A stretch of 64,000 nt of DNA from JBBSJZ01 sp041751935 (GCA_041751935.1 JBGSIA010000018.1:1-64000); one strand, 5' to 3'. Numbered from the stretch's first letter, positions 37,665 to 46,994 are shown. Notes: a model not told the origin generated them from the letters alone. Program-made: numbers and translations.

Positions 37665-39104
37665 TTAAGACAACAAACCTTCAATAACCTTTGCCGACTG
37701 TCCATCAATGAGTGTTTGCTCGCGACCGTTCTGTTGGTAGGAGAGATGTTCTGCCTCAAGTCCAAACAGGTGCAACAGTGTAGCGTGATAGTCGAAATGA
37801 TTGACTATATTTTCCACGGCATGTAAGCCGAACTCGTCGGTTGCACCATAGGTACCACAGCGAAAGCCGCCGCCGGCGACCCACATTGAAAATCCGTAAG
37901 TGTTATGGTCACGGCCGATGTTGGCTTCGTTTTGAATCACAGGCAATCGGCCCATCTCACCGCCCCAGTGAACGATGGTCGTATCGAGTAGACCTCGTTG
38001 CTTAAGATCTCGAACCAGCGCCGCAGCCGGTTGATCGACTTTGCGACACGACGCAGGCAATGATTTAACGATTCCGCCGTGGTGATCCCAATACTGGTTT
38101 TGAGTGAACAGTTGCACGAAGCGAACGCCACGCTCGATCAAACGTCGTGCGATCAAACAACGTTCACCGAACTCTCGAGTCTCGTCATTGTCCATACCGT
38201 ACATTTTGTGCGTTGCCGCAGACTCGCGGCTCAGGTCCGTTGCTTCGTCTGCGGCGAATTGCATTCGCTCGGCCAACTCGAAGTTGGCGATTCGAGCTTG
38301 TAGTTCGTGCTCACCACGTCGCTGTAGGGCGTGCCGACGATTCAAGGATTGCAACAAACTTAAATAGTTGCGTTGAATCTCGCCGTCCAAGTGCGGCGGT
38401 GGCTGTAGATTCAAAATTCGCGGCTCCACTGGCCGAATGACGGTACCTTGAAACAGTGAGGGCAACCAACCGTTGGACCAATTCAATACACCTTCGACCG
38501 GCAGTCCCTTGGGGTCGGTCATCGCAATGTAAGCAGGCAGGCTGTCGCTCTGGGTGCCCAGCGCGTATGTCAGCCAACTGCCCAATGCTGGTCTGCCTGC
38601 CAACGGGCGACCACCGTTCATCGCATGAATTGACTGGCCATGATTATTGACACCCGTGTGCATTGAACGAATCACCAGTGCATCGTCAACGATCGTTGAG
38701 AAATGCGGCAGCAACTCCGAAACGTCGGTCCCCTGTTCTCCGTACTTCTTAAACTTCCAGGGGGAGCCAAATATTTTCGAACTGGCCTGAGCCGCATTGT
38801 CATACTTGATCTTGCCTGGAAACTTTTCCATGTGCATGGTATTCAGCACCGGCTTCGGGTCGAGCAAATCGATCTGGCTCGGTCCCCCTTGCATGAACAT
38901 CGAGATCATCGCGGTAGCACGAGGCTTACGCGGTGGCTGTCTTGCCTTCAGGTCCAGATGAGGATTGGCGGCCAACGGTTTCTTGGGTTCAGCGAGTGCC
39001 TGATCAGCCAGCAAACAGGCAATCGCCAGTGGCCCACCACGAAGTAAGGATGAGGCGAGGAAGTGGCGGCGTGAGCCCAGATTGTTGCAGTTGATGGCTG
39101 TCAT
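37665..39104 (-). CDS. DUF1501 protein, Tat-exported (pair 4)
   Basis: A 479-residue DUF1501 protein. The twin-arginine signal is SRRHFLASSLLRGGPLAIAC, ending near DQALA. Conserved blocks include MFMQGGPSQIDLLDPKP, ARRLIERGVRFVQLFTQ with YWDHHGGI, and GGEMGRLPVIQNEA followed by GRDHNTYGFSMW. It lies 9 bases after the stop of the pair 4 cytochrome gene. The end of the protein (QNGREQTLIDGQSAKVIEGLLS) matches the closing pattern of the other copies, which shows that the gene is intact. The substrate is unknown. Confidence 0.85.
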   Translation of the reverse strand: MTAINCNNLGSRRHFLASSLLRGGPLAIACLLADQALAEPKKPLAANPHLDLKARQPPRKPRATAMISMFMQGGPSQIDLLDPKPVLNTMHMEKFPGKIKYDNAAQASSKIFGSPWKFKKYGEQGTDVSELLPHFSTIVDDALVIRSMHTGVNNHGQSIHAMNGGRPLAGRPALGSWLTYALGTQSDSLPAYIAMTDPKGLPVEGVLNWSNGWLPSLFQGTVIRPVEPRILNLQPPPHLDGEIQRNYLSLLQSLNRRHALQRRGEHELQARIANFELAERMQFAADEATDLSRESAATHKMYGMDNDETREFGERCLIARRLIERGVRFVQLFTQNQYWDHHGGIVKSLPASCRKVDQPAAALVRDLKQRGLLDTTIVHWGGEMGRLPVIQNEANIGRDHNTYGFSMWVAGGGFRCGTYGATDEFGLHAVENIVNHFDYHATLLHLFGLEAEHLSYQQNGREQTLIDGQSAKVIEGLLS

Positions 39105-39113
39105 GACGTCTGC

Positions 39114-41906
39114 TTAATCCACATAGATGAATTCATTGGAACTCAACATCGCCTGACACACACTCGCCAGTGCCATTCGACGTGCTGTTTCGGGCTGGAG
39201 TTTCTCGTCCCGTGACTGAAATGCGGAAGTCTGGTTCTCCACAAACGCAATCAATTCTACCAACACGGAATTGTCGATTGTCCGTCCGAAACATCGTTTC
39301 CAAGCGAGGTAGAGTTGTTGCGAGAGTTCGCTCTCGGTAATAAGAAGATGAGCCGCGAGATGCTCGGCTTGGTCGATTACGAACTGGCTGTTCATCAATA
39401 ACAACGACTGCGTCGCCACATTGGAGTAATTTCGGATGGTGCAATTGGGCGACACCGAGGCAATGTCAAATGCCTCTAAAACTGCCAGAGGACGAGTGCG
39501 GCGGACTTGGACATACAGGCTCCGTCGATAGGCACCGGCAAACGTACTGTCTTCGCCGCTTGGCTTGCGCTCACCGTCGAGCATTTCTTTTCCCAGTACA
39601 ATCTGGCCCACAGCATCCTCTTTCACTGGTACCGGCGGACCGTGCAATTCATTGAGCATCGTGGTACTGGCGGTAAGCACTGCGTCACGAATCGCTTCCG
39701 ATTCCAATCGCCGCACCGATGTTCGAGCGAGCAGTCGATTTTCTGGGTCAATGCGGTCATGCAGTTCTGTGCGATCCGATGTTTGTTGATACGCATGTGA
39801 CAACATGATCATGCGGTGCATGCGTTTTAAACTCCAGCCGCCAGTGACCAGCTCATCTGCCAACCAATCGAGTAGTTCCGGATGTGTCGGTTTGGCACCC
39901 AGAAACCCGAAATCACTTGGCGTTTCTACCAGCCCGCGACCAAAATGGTGCATCCAAACGCGATTCATCAACACGCGCGCTAACAGCGGATGTTTGCCAC
40001 TGGTCAAGTGACGCGCATAGGCCAGACGCCGGCCTGTCGTGGGAAGGCTCGGCTCGTTTTCCTTGATCTCTATTGGTGCACAAGACCGCAAGACAGTCAA
40101 CTCACCTGGAGCCAATGGTGGGCCGAGTTGTTTGTGGTCGCCGCGAATCAACAAATGCGTCACTGGGGTATGATTTGGCGGTTCCGTCAACACATGCACG
40201 AAGTTCTCTTTCGGTGCTTTGTTGCGAATCTCAGCGATCTGTTGCTGCATATTCGCTAGCTCCGACTTCGCGTCCTGCTCGCGACAAATTCTGGAGGCTT
40301 GGCGATAACGCTGGAGCTCGGAAACCGCAGAGGGAAGTAGGGTTTCCAACGACTCCAAGGTGACCGCCAAGTCGGGATGTGCTTGTTGGGCCTGGGCAAG
40401 GTACGTTGCCTCGCGTTGTGCGGCAGCTTTTTCGATATCGCCGGCGCGTCGCGCCCTCTGTTCGGCATACAGGTACAACGAACCCGGAGAGATGTTTCCG
40501 ATATTTGGGAACTCGTCCAGCACCGCGATTTGTTGCTCGGTACGTTTCGCTTTCTCTGTTTCAAATGCCGTTTTCAGCATTTCCCGGCGATCGTCGGGAG
40601 CAACCAGCAGTTCTTCGTAGAGAGTTCGATCAATGTGTTCTTGCTGGCGTTTGGACCGCGCTGCTTCAGCCTGTTTCGCTTGGGCTTCAATCTCCGCGCG
40701 TTGTTGCTTGTCTTCGTCCGTGTACAGCGATACGCGGCGTTGTAGCGGCAATTTCCATTGCTTTGAATCAAGTGCAGGTGCAAAAATTGCACGAAAGCGA
40801 AAGTAGTCCGCCTGGCTGATGGGGTCATAGCGGTGATCGTGACAACGAGCACAGCCGAGCGTTAAACCGAGTAGAGATGTCGACACGATCTCGATCGTAT
40901 TGGCGATCGTATCGTTCGCAGCCAGTTCGTGATCCACACTGCCTGAAGCCGTGCCGTCCGGAGCCATGCGTAAGAAACCAGTCGCAGTAAGTTGCTCGAT
41001 ACGTTGAGGTGTTAACTTGGTCGAGTCCGACGTATTAGAAGCCATCTCGTCACCGGCCAACTGTTCGCAAATGAACAGATCCAGCGGTTTATCTTGATTG
41101 AGGCTATCGACAACGTAGTCACGAAAGAAATAAGCGAACTCCCGCTCGGTGTCCTCAGTGTTGTAGCCATCGGAATCGGCGTAGCCGGTGACGTCCAACC
41201 AATGCCTCCCCCAACGTTCGCCGTAATGCGGCGACGCCAATAGCCGCTCGATCAATCGTTGATAGGCAAGCGGGCTCTCATCGTCAATAAACTCGTCCAC
41301 CATGCTAGGGTCCGGTGGTAAGCCCCAGAGATCAAACGTCGCGCGCCGAATCAGTGTGAAGCGATCGGTTTGCGGCGAGAATGAAAGTCCAGCTTGAGTT
41401 AGTCGATCAAGCAGAAAGGCATCGATCGGATTCTGTAGCCGCAAGTCATCCAGCGCCGGCGGATTGGGCCGCACGATTGGCTGGAAGGACCAGAAGCTTC
41501 GCTCCTCTTCGGTTATGTAATCACTATCGTCGAGCGTTTCGGGTTCCGGACGAATCGTTCTCGCTCCCTCATGGATCCATTCACGAATGGTCGCAATCTC
41601 TCGAGACGAAAGAGTCTTGTCCCCGGGCGGCATTTCGCCAGAGATGACACGATCAAGCAACAAGGAATCGTCAGGATGTTCCAGATCGATTGCCGCACCC
41701 GAGTCGCCACCGGTGACGATCCAGTGCCGCAATCGCACATCCAACGCGCCTTCTTTCACGCCTGCCTCACCGTGGCAAGGAAAGCAGTGCGCTTTCAAAA
41801 TCGGCCGAACCTCCTTTTCGAATGTCAGTGCCTCCGCAGCAACACTCGCTTGGAAACCGATCGAGGCGACGAATAATAGCAGCGCTGCGGTGCGGGGATA
41901 GTGCAT
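39114..41906 (-). CDS. PSCyt1-DUF1549-DUF1553 di-haem protein (pair 4)
   Basis: A 930-residue exported protein with a Sec signal (MHYPRTAALLLFVASIGFQ). PSCyt1 carries CFPCH (C41-H45) and GEMPPGDK. DUF1549 starts near TLIRRATFDLWGLPPDP and has the second haem-type motif CARCHDHRYDP. The middle (about 390-560) is a long charged helical segment, rich in Glu/Gln/Ala/Arg and probably coiled coil. DUF1553 follows, with LLARVLMNRVWMHHFG and VRRLESEAIRDAV, ending in LSSNEFIYVD. It is followed by the DUF1501 gene and preceded by the second sialate-esterase gene, all on the minus strand; about 155 bases separate it from the esterase stop. Confidence 0.88.
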   Translation of the reverse strand: MHYPRTAALLLFVASIGFQASVAAEALTFEKEVRPILKAHCFPCHGEAGVKEGALDVRLRHWIVTGGDSGAAIDLEHPDDSLLLDRVISGEMPPGDKTLSSREIATIREWIHEGARTIRPEPETLDDSDYITEEERSFWSFQPIVRPNPPALDDLRLQNPIDAFLLDRLTQAGLSFSPQTDRFTLIRRATFDLWGLPPDPSMVDEFIDDESPLAYQRLIERLLASPHYGERWGRHWLDVTGYADSDGYNTEDTEREFAYFFRDYVVDSLNQDKPLDLFICEQLAGDEMASNTSDSTKLTPQRIEQLTATGFLRMAPDGTASGSVDHELAANDTIANTIEIVSTSLLGLTLGCARCHDHRYDPISQADYFRFRAIFAPALDSKQWKLPLQRRVSLYTDEDKQQRAEIEAQAKQAEAARSKRQQEHIDRTLYEELLVAPDDRREMLKTAFETEKAKRTEQQIAVLDEFPNIGNISPGSLYLYAEQRARRAGDIEKAAAQREATYLAQAQQAHPDLAVTLESLETLLPSAVSELQRYRQASRICREQDAKSELANMQQQIAEIRNKAPKENFVHVLTEPPNHTPVTHLLIRGDHKQLGPPLAPGELTVLRSCAPIEIKENEPSLPTTGRRLAYARHLTSGKHPLLARVLMNRVWMHHFGRGLVETPSDFGFLGAKPTHPELLDWLADELVTGGWSLKRMHRMIMLSHAYQQTSDRTELHDRIDPENRLLARTSVRRLESEAIRDAVLTASTTMLNELHGPPVPVKEDAVGQIVLGKEMLDGERKPSGEDSTFAGAYRRSLYVQVRRTRPLAVLEAFDIASVSPNCTIRNYSNVATQSLLLMNSQFVIDQAEHLAAHLLITESELSQQLYLAWKRCFGRTIDNSVLVELIAFVENQTSAFQSRDEKLQPETARRMALASVCQAMLSSNEFIYVD

Positions 41907-42060
41907 TTTCTAGGCGGGGAGTGAAGAGCTGAAAACGCTGGCGGGAGATTCAATATCATACACAAATAAAACGCGTGATGCGACAAGATGGGACATGAGG
42001 ATGCACCTGAAATGCGAGCTCGTTCTTTCGCCACGGTTGCCGCTGTCTTATCGCAAATCA

Positions 42061-43566
42061 TCAACGATTGGTACGGAAAGGGCTCGCTGGCAAACCCGCT
42101 GCATTGATCAAATTGCCTTGCGGATCGTTTGCCCATGCATAACGAGCGGCGGTCGGATGATCGACGTTGGAACTCGAAACGACGACTTGCTCGCCGACGA
42201 TCGCCGCGTCGGCGGGATGCCAGGTTTCGCCATCGCCAGTAATCTCAAATCCGGTGAGCGAGCCACTTCGAGATTTTAGTCCTTGGGCATGTTTAAAACG
42301 CAGACGAATCTTATTCGATTCAATTTCGTGACCATCGGGCAATGGGCCTGACACTGCTGGGACGTGTCGCTCGTAGACGGTTCCCAAGGCCCACAAAGCG
42401 AGACGGCGGCCAACCTCTTGTTTGTTCTTGGGATGAATGTCTTTGGCGTCACCGATGTCGATATTGATTCCCATTCCAGTGTTGGAGAGCGCCAGCGTTT
42501 TGAGCATCGCTTCTCGAACTGTCGGCCAATCACGTCCCTCGCCAGTGAAATTCGGAAGTTGAGCCCAGGCAAACGGGAACTCGTATCCCCAACGCTTGCG
42601 CCAGTCCTTAATTAGTAGCGGCAATTGATGTTGGTAGTGTTCCGCCTTTGCGGGAGTTGAGTTCGCTTCACCTTGGTACCACAACGCGCCTTGAATCGCA
42701 TACGGAATCAGTGGAACAATCTTGCCATTGAACAGCCCACCGACGTTACCTTTCTTCGATCGCACTTCCGCAGGATCTTGCGGTTTCTTGGGTGTCGGCT
42801 GGCCATCAGCTTTCGCTTGCTCGGCGTCTTTCTTGTAACGCGCTAGCGCCCGCTTGTACTTTTGAGTCTCTACCTCGTTGTCGGTGCTTGTTGGTGTCAC
42901 TGCGGAAAAGAATGGCTTCAAGTTTGCGTCGGCGCGTTGCGTGTCAGCATCGATCCACGATTCAATCGGAGTGCCGCCGACAGATGAATTGATCAGCCCC
43001 ACGGGGACATTCAATTCACGATGAATCTCGCGACCAAAAAAGAAAAGTGTCGCTGAGAAACCAGCGACAGTGTCTGGAGAACAGACTTCCCACACTCCTT
43101 TGCCTTCCTTTGCCGGTGTGTTGGAAGCGCTTGACGTTTCTTTGAACATTCGCAATTGCGGCAAGTTTGCTTGCTTTTGCTCGCTTGCAAAATCGTTCGC
43201 GCGGTTGACTGTCATTGCCATATTGGATTGCCCCGACCCTAGCCAGACTTCACCGACGAGAACATCTTGGATCGTGATTTGGTTCTTTCCACGGACAGTC
43301 ATCGTGGTCGCGTTGCCGTTGGTTAATGCATCCAGTTGCACACTCCAGCGCCCATCATCGCCTGCGGTAGCCATCTTTGATTGCGCCGCAAATTGTACAT
43401 TTACCTTTTCGCCAGGGTTGGCCCAACCCCAAACGGGAACCGCTCGATTCTGCTGCAAAACCATATGATCGGAGAAAATGGCAGGCATCGTGACCTCTGC
43501 TCTCACACCGATGCACCAAGCCAGGTTAATGACAATTGGGACCAGCAGATAAGTTTTTTTGTTCAT
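42061..43566 (-). CDS. sialate O-acetylesterase-like SGNH esterase, second copy
   Basis: A 501-residue exported protein with a Sec signal (about 1-23). The layout matches the copy at 24192: an N-terminal beta domain (TMPAIFSDHMVLQQNRAVPV), the nucleophile block WLGSGQSNMAMTV, then INSSVGGTPIESWID, ALWYQGEANSTPAKAEHY, and a late IHPKNKQEVGRRLALWAL with the catalytic His. The first and last genes of the glycan region are thus both carbohydrate esterases or oxidoreductases. The substrate is probably an O-acetylated sugar, not necessarily sialic acid. Confidence 0.88.
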   Translation of the reverse strand: MNKKTYLLVPIVINLAWCIGVRAEVTMPAIFSDHMVLQQNRAVPVWGWANPGEKVNVQFAAQSKMATAGDDGRWSVQLDALTNGNATTMTVRGKNQITIQDVLVGEVWLGSGQSNMAMTVNRANDFASEQKQANLPQLRMFKETSSASNTPAKEGKGVWEVCSPDTVAGFSATLFFFGREIHRELNVPVGLINSSVGGTPIESWIDADTQRADANLKPFFSAVTPTSTDNEVETQKYKRALARYKKDAEQAKADGQPTPKKPQDPAEVRSKKGNVGGLFNGKIVPLIPYAIQGALWYQGEANSTPAKAEHYQHQLPLLIKDWRKRWGYEFPFAWAQLPNFTGEGRDWPTVREAMLKTLALSNTGMGINIDIGDAKDIHPKNKQEVGRRLALWALGTVYERHVPAVSGPLPDGHEIESNKIRLRFKHAQGLKSRSGSLTGFEITGDGETWHPADAAIVGEQVVVSSSNVDHPTAARYAWANDPQGNLINAAGLPASPFRTNR

Positions 43567-43657
43567 GTTAAGTCCAACTTAAAGTAGTGAAGCAGGGGCG
43601 GAATTCCCTACTGATTATCCAGTAACCGCAGGTCGCCGACTAGTCGGTCCCACTAGC

Positions 43658-44602
43658 GTGCCTACAATCAAACGGAAACCTACAATCCGGCTAGACTCCT
43701 ATTCGAGGCATTTTGTTTTGGTTCCCAATTCTAACCGTCTCCTGATCGTGGTCGTCCTGCTTGTTGTTGCATTTGTGTTGGTTGCAATCCGCCAACGTTT
43801 CGATAGCCAGAGGGTGTTGAATCGAGTCGAACCTGTCGCCATAAATTCTCTCAATGCCGCCGTCGATGGAGAATCACGCGCAGCAACGATGAAAGAGGTC
43901 TTAGAATTGGCGCAGGCATCACTTGATTCGATGATCTCCAACGTCAATGACTACACCGCTCGCTTTGTTAAACAGGAGCAAGATACATCCGGTGTTCTCG
44001 GTGAGGAGACGGAGATGAAGATAAAGGTCATGCCCCGGCATCGCGACGATAGAATTGATGCGCCGATGCGAGTGTACTTGCAGTTCCTTCGACCAGAGTC
44101 TCAGCGTGGGCGAGAAGTTATCTGGGCCGAGGATTTGCACGATGCACAGCTTATCGTTCACGAAGCCGGACTGCTCGGTGTGATGACGTTGCGTTTGGAT
44201 CCAAACGGATTTATCGCTATGCGCGGTCAGCGTTTTCCAATCAATAACATTGGACTGACGCGACTGGTGGAGTTACTCATCGAGCGAGGCCGCGTCGATG
44301 TTGGGAACTCGGACATCACGGTTGCGATTACACCAGGATACGAGATCGATGGCATTAACGCAGAACTGATTCAAGTACGACGGGCAAAGCCTAGCGGGAC
44401 GAAGGAAGATTTCTCACTCGCCGAAATTGCCTTCGATCGAGAGCGATTGCTGATTCTGCGCTATCGTAGTTTTGGTTGGCCGAAGACATCAAGCGACTCA
44501 CCGCCGCTGATTGAGTCGTACACGTACCACGATATCCAACTTAACGTGGGACTAACAGCGACGGACTTTGATCCGGCAAACCCAGAGTATCACTTTCCGT
44601 AA
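43658..44602 (+). CDS. DUF1571 family membrane-anchored protein
   Basis: A 314-residue protein with one N-terminal membrane span (RLLIVVVLLVVAFVLVAI). After a linker comes the DUF1571 domain: DYTARFVKQEQDTSG, MRVYLQFLRPESQRGREVIW, LRLDPNGFIAMRGQRFPINN and LTRLVELLIERG. This family is common in planctomycetes, and its fold resembles that of lipoprotein-carrier (LolA-like) proteins; no function is established. The start at 43658 is GTG and has no clear ribosome-binding site, so the exact N-terminus is uncertain. The gene is convergent with the thioredoxin-like gene, with only 7 bases between the stops. Confidence 0.8.
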   Translation: MPTIKRKPTIRLDSYSRHFVLVPNSNRLLIVVVLLVVAFVLVAIRQRFDSQRVLNRVEPVAINSLNAAVDGESRAATMKEVLELAQASLDSMISNVNDYTARFVKQEQDTSGVLGEETEMKIKVMPRHRDDRIDAPMRVYLQFLRPESQRGREVIWAEDLHDAQLIVHEAGLLGVMTLRLDPNGFIAMRGQRFPINNIGLTRLVELLIERGRVDVGNSDITVAITPGYEIDGINAELIQVRRAKPSGTKEDFSLAEIAFDRERLLILRYRSFGWPKTSSDSPPLIESYTYHDIQLNVGLTATDFDPANPEYHFP

Positions 44603-44609
44603 TCTGATC

Positions 44610-45071
44610 TTAAATCGCGAACGGATTGCTCTGAACCTCTGCAGGAACAACGCTCGCGCTGTCCGATGAGGCTGAGGTACTTGCGCCGTACTGTCTTGCC
44701 CAACTGGAGATCTGCTCCGCTGGACGATATCCGACCATGTCCGCCAGTGGGCGACCGTTGGCGAACAAAATCATGTGGGGAATCCCTGAGACGTTGTATC
44801 GCTCGGCGAGTTCTCCATTCACATCGATATCGATTTTGAGAATGGTCAGTTCGCCTTGAATCTTGTCCAATTCAACATCGACCTTTCTGCAAGGCCCACA
44901 CCACGTCGCGCCGAACTTTACCAGTACGGGTTGTGCACTGTTGATACTTTCGTCGAATGCCGATAGTGAAACGTGACTGCCCGTCGATAGTGTCGTCTTG
45001 TGATTGCCGAATTGACTGTAAAGAAAATAAACAACCAGGAAAGCAATCAGAAACTTGATGGGATTGGACAT
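44610..45071 (-). CDS. membrane-anchored thioredoxin-like protein
   Basis: A 153-residue protein with an N-terminal membrane anchor or signal (PIKFLIAFLVVYFLYS) followed by a thioredoxin domain. The active site is ATWCGPCRKV (C58, C61), the cis-proline is in VSGIPHMILF, and the central strand is ILKIDIDVNGELAERY. It should face the periplasm and reduce or exchange disulfides there. A CxxC of the CGPC type indicates a general thioredoxin-like reductase. It is the last gene of a minus-strand run after a PP2C phosphatase (27-base gap) and a kinase. Confidence 0.9.
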   Translation of the reverse strand: MSNPIKFLIAFLVVYFLYSQFGNHKTTLSTGSHVSLSAFDESINSAQPVLVKFGATWCGPCRKVDVELDKIQGELTILKIDIDVNGELAERYNVSGIPHMILFANGRPLADMVGYRPAEQISSWARQYGASTSASSDSASVVPAEVQSNPFAI

Positions 45072-45098
45072 AGTTTTAATCCGTTTGATGTTCGAGGG

Positions 45099-45914
45099 TC
45101 ACGGCGTGTACAGCAACACCGTCAGGTCGTCTGGCTTGCCGGGTGCTTCTTGATCGGCACGCTGCATCCGCTGGGTTGCTAGATCCGAAAGCGCCCGCAT
45201 GCGCAGCAGGGGCTTCCCGCTTTTTGCTCGGGCTATGACTTCCGCCAGATGCAGATTATCAAACAGTCCGTCGCTGCCAACGATGACCGTATCACGTGCG
45301 GACAGGGCACGTGTAGGGCCAATTTCAATATGCATATTGCGACAACCTACAAGGTTCGAGACCAAGTGTCGCTCGTCGTGATGCATCGCGTCCGCTTCGT
45401 TCAAAAGACCCGATTCAATGGCATAACCGACGGGCGAGTGCGGTGTCGACTTCCATTTTAGTGCCCCTCGCTGGCCAATGATCAGCGTCATGGAGTCGCC
45501 GACTTGGTACGCACGAGCGACTAACTCTTGGATTTCGACAATCGCCAAGGTCGTTGCCGCACCAATGCCCAAATCCAAAATCTCTCGATTGGCATGTTCG
45601 ATCCCATCCAAGATCGCTGGCCGTAAATCGCAACCTGCTTCAGAAGCCTGGACACTTTCGCTGACCGCTTGAACGGCGATGGCAGACGCTTTGTATCCTA
45701 GGGGGCCACCGCCCACTCCATCGGCAACAATTAACACGACACCACCCGAAGCCGTTTGAACCACAGCGGCACTGTCGTCGTTGGGCTCGATTTTACCAGG
45801 GCATTTGCGGCAAAGAGCGGCAACACTCCCCCGGGAAACGGGAAGCATGCGAGCATCCTGCATATCACTTTCGATAAACAAGTCACTCTGTGGCTGAAAC
45901 GTGGCTAGATACAT
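45099..45914 (-). CDS. PP2C-type protein phosphatase
   Basis: A 271-residue metal-dependent Ser/Thr phosphatase of the PPM/PP2C family. Signature motifs are NDDSAAVV, then VLIVADGVGGGPLGYKAS (metal-binding Asp and Gly), TVIVGSDGLFDNL (second metal Asp) and KPDDLTVLLYTP at the end (third Asp). No membrane span is seen. The Ser/Thr kinase gene lies 60 bases upstream on the same strand, a common kinase-phosphatase pairing, so the two probably set the phosphorylation of shared targets. Confidence 0.9.
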   Translation of the reverse strand: MYLATFQPQSDLFIESDMQDARMLPVSRGSVAALCRKCPGKIEPNDDSAAVVQTASGGVVLIVADGVGGGPLGYKASAIAVQAVSESVQASEAGCDLRPAILDGIEHANREILDLGIGAATTLAIVEIQELVARAYQVGDSMTLIIGQRGALKWKSTPHSPVGYAIESGLLNEADAMHHDERHLVSNLVGCRNMHIEIGPTRALSARDTVIVGSDGLFDNLHLAEVIARAKSGKPLLRMRALSDLATQRMQRADQEAPGKPDDLTVLLYTP

Positions 45915-45974
45915 TTGTGCAGTTATCCGTAAACGGTTTAGGGGTCACGATCCGTAACCCTCCACGTGGATATT

Positions 45975-46862
45975 CTAGCTTTCCGTCCGCCGGCGTCTTG
46001 CGAATCGGATCGCTTTCAGTTTCGCTTTTTGCCAGTCACTAAGCATATGAGACGCATCGTGATACCTGTGACGAGGGTTGATTGAGAGGGATTTGCGGAT
46101 TACAGCGATCAAATCCGGATGCGCTCGTCGTCGCAATTGGAGTGCCCCAGCCATCGGCCAAAGGAAGGGGTATTCAGGCCAGCTTCCCGAAAACATTCGA
46201 TAGGCAATCAGTCCGATCGAAAAAACATCGGATCGCGACGAGGGTTTACCCATCGCCTGTTCGGGGGCCATGTAGCCAACGGTACCCGTGCCCGACGCCT
46301 TGATCGTCTGCTGCGCCGCTTTGGCGATTCCAAAGTCGCCTAGCCGAATGTGGTTGTCCTCAAACAGTAAGATATTCTCTGGCTTAATATCACAGTGGAT
46401 AACGCCCTCGGTATGGGCATGGGCCACCGCTTCGAGCAATTGGGTGACGATACCGAACGATGTCTCGAACCCAATTCGCTTTCCCAGCCGTTCATCCAGC
46501 GTCTGTTGCCCGAGCGGACTGATGATGACGAAGTGGCCGTCGATAAAGGTCGCGTCGCGAATCGGCAGGATGTGAGGATGATCGAGTTTCATCGTTAGCC
46601 GAGCTTCCCGACGAAACTCCTCCAGCAACTCAGGCGAGACAAAATGTTGGTGCGGGATTTTGAGAGCGACCTTGATCCCCAACAGCGTATCGGAAGCGGA
46701 GTAAACGTCAGCGTATCCACCCCGACCGATGCGTCGATCCAAGCGATACTTTCCCAAGCGTGCACCGACTCGCAGGGGCGTCGCTGGGGTGGTGTTCGAG
46801 AGTGATGATTTCTTTTTCACACTGCATCCATCGAATGGGCAAAACCCGATGCTAGCTGTCAC
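45975..46862 (-). CDS. Ser/Thr protein kinase
   Basis: A 295-residue Hanks-type kinase. A short cysteine motif CPFDGC (8-13) stands before the kinase domain, as in many planctomycete kinases. The glycine loop is IGRGGYADVY, the catalytic lysine is in VALKIP (K68), the catalytic loop is HCDIKPENILL (D158), and the metal-binding segment is LGDFGIAKA. The activation segment ends in GYMAPEQAMG. There is no transmembrane segment and no extracellular sensor, so the kinase is cytoplasmic and must sense input through partners. It heads a run with PP2C and thioredoxin-like genes. Confidence 0.92.
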   Translation of the reverse strand: MTASIGFCPFDGCSVKKKSSLSNTTPATPLRVGARLGKYRLDRRIGRGGYADVYSASDTLLGIKVALKIPHQHFVSPELLEEFRREARLTMKLDHPHILPIRDATFIDGHFVIISPLGQQTLDERLGKRIGFETSFGIVTQLLEAVAHAHTEGVIHCDIKPENILLFEDNHIRLGDFGIAKAAQQTIKASGTGTVGYMAPEQAMGKPSSRSDVFSIGLIAYRMFSGSWPEYPFLWPMAGALQLRRRAHPDLIAVIRKSLSINPRHRYHDASHMLSDWQKAKLKAIRFARRRRTES

Positions 46863-46943
46863 GGTGAGACAAGCGAAGAGGAAACTACGCTGAATCTAAG
46901 AAATCGGCAGATTGGAGAAGTCGTTGTCTTCCAACTTTTGCCT

Positions 46944-46967
46944 CGCCCTTGGGGAATCGAACTCCCA
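46944..46967 (-). other. tRNA T-arm-like fragment
   Basis: On the minus strand these bases read like the end of a tRNA: GGGAGTTCGATTCCCC, with a standard TTCGATT loop, then AAGGGCG. No matching acceptor or anticodon arms precede it, and the stem has mismatches. It is therefore either a chance match or a tRNA 3' remnant, such as an old integration scar. Confidence 0.2.
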
Positions 46968-46994
46968 TGCATCGTTCAACATCGCAGTGACTAG

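Noticed and set aside
10356..43566. Phage, transposon or CRISPR structures in the glycan region
   Set aside because: No transposase, integrase, regular repeats or terminal inverted repeats were seen; repetition comes from paralogous gene pairs.
46944..46967. Complete tRNA gene
   Set aside because: Only a T-arm-like stretch is present; no acceptor, D-arm or anticodon arm can be folded with it.
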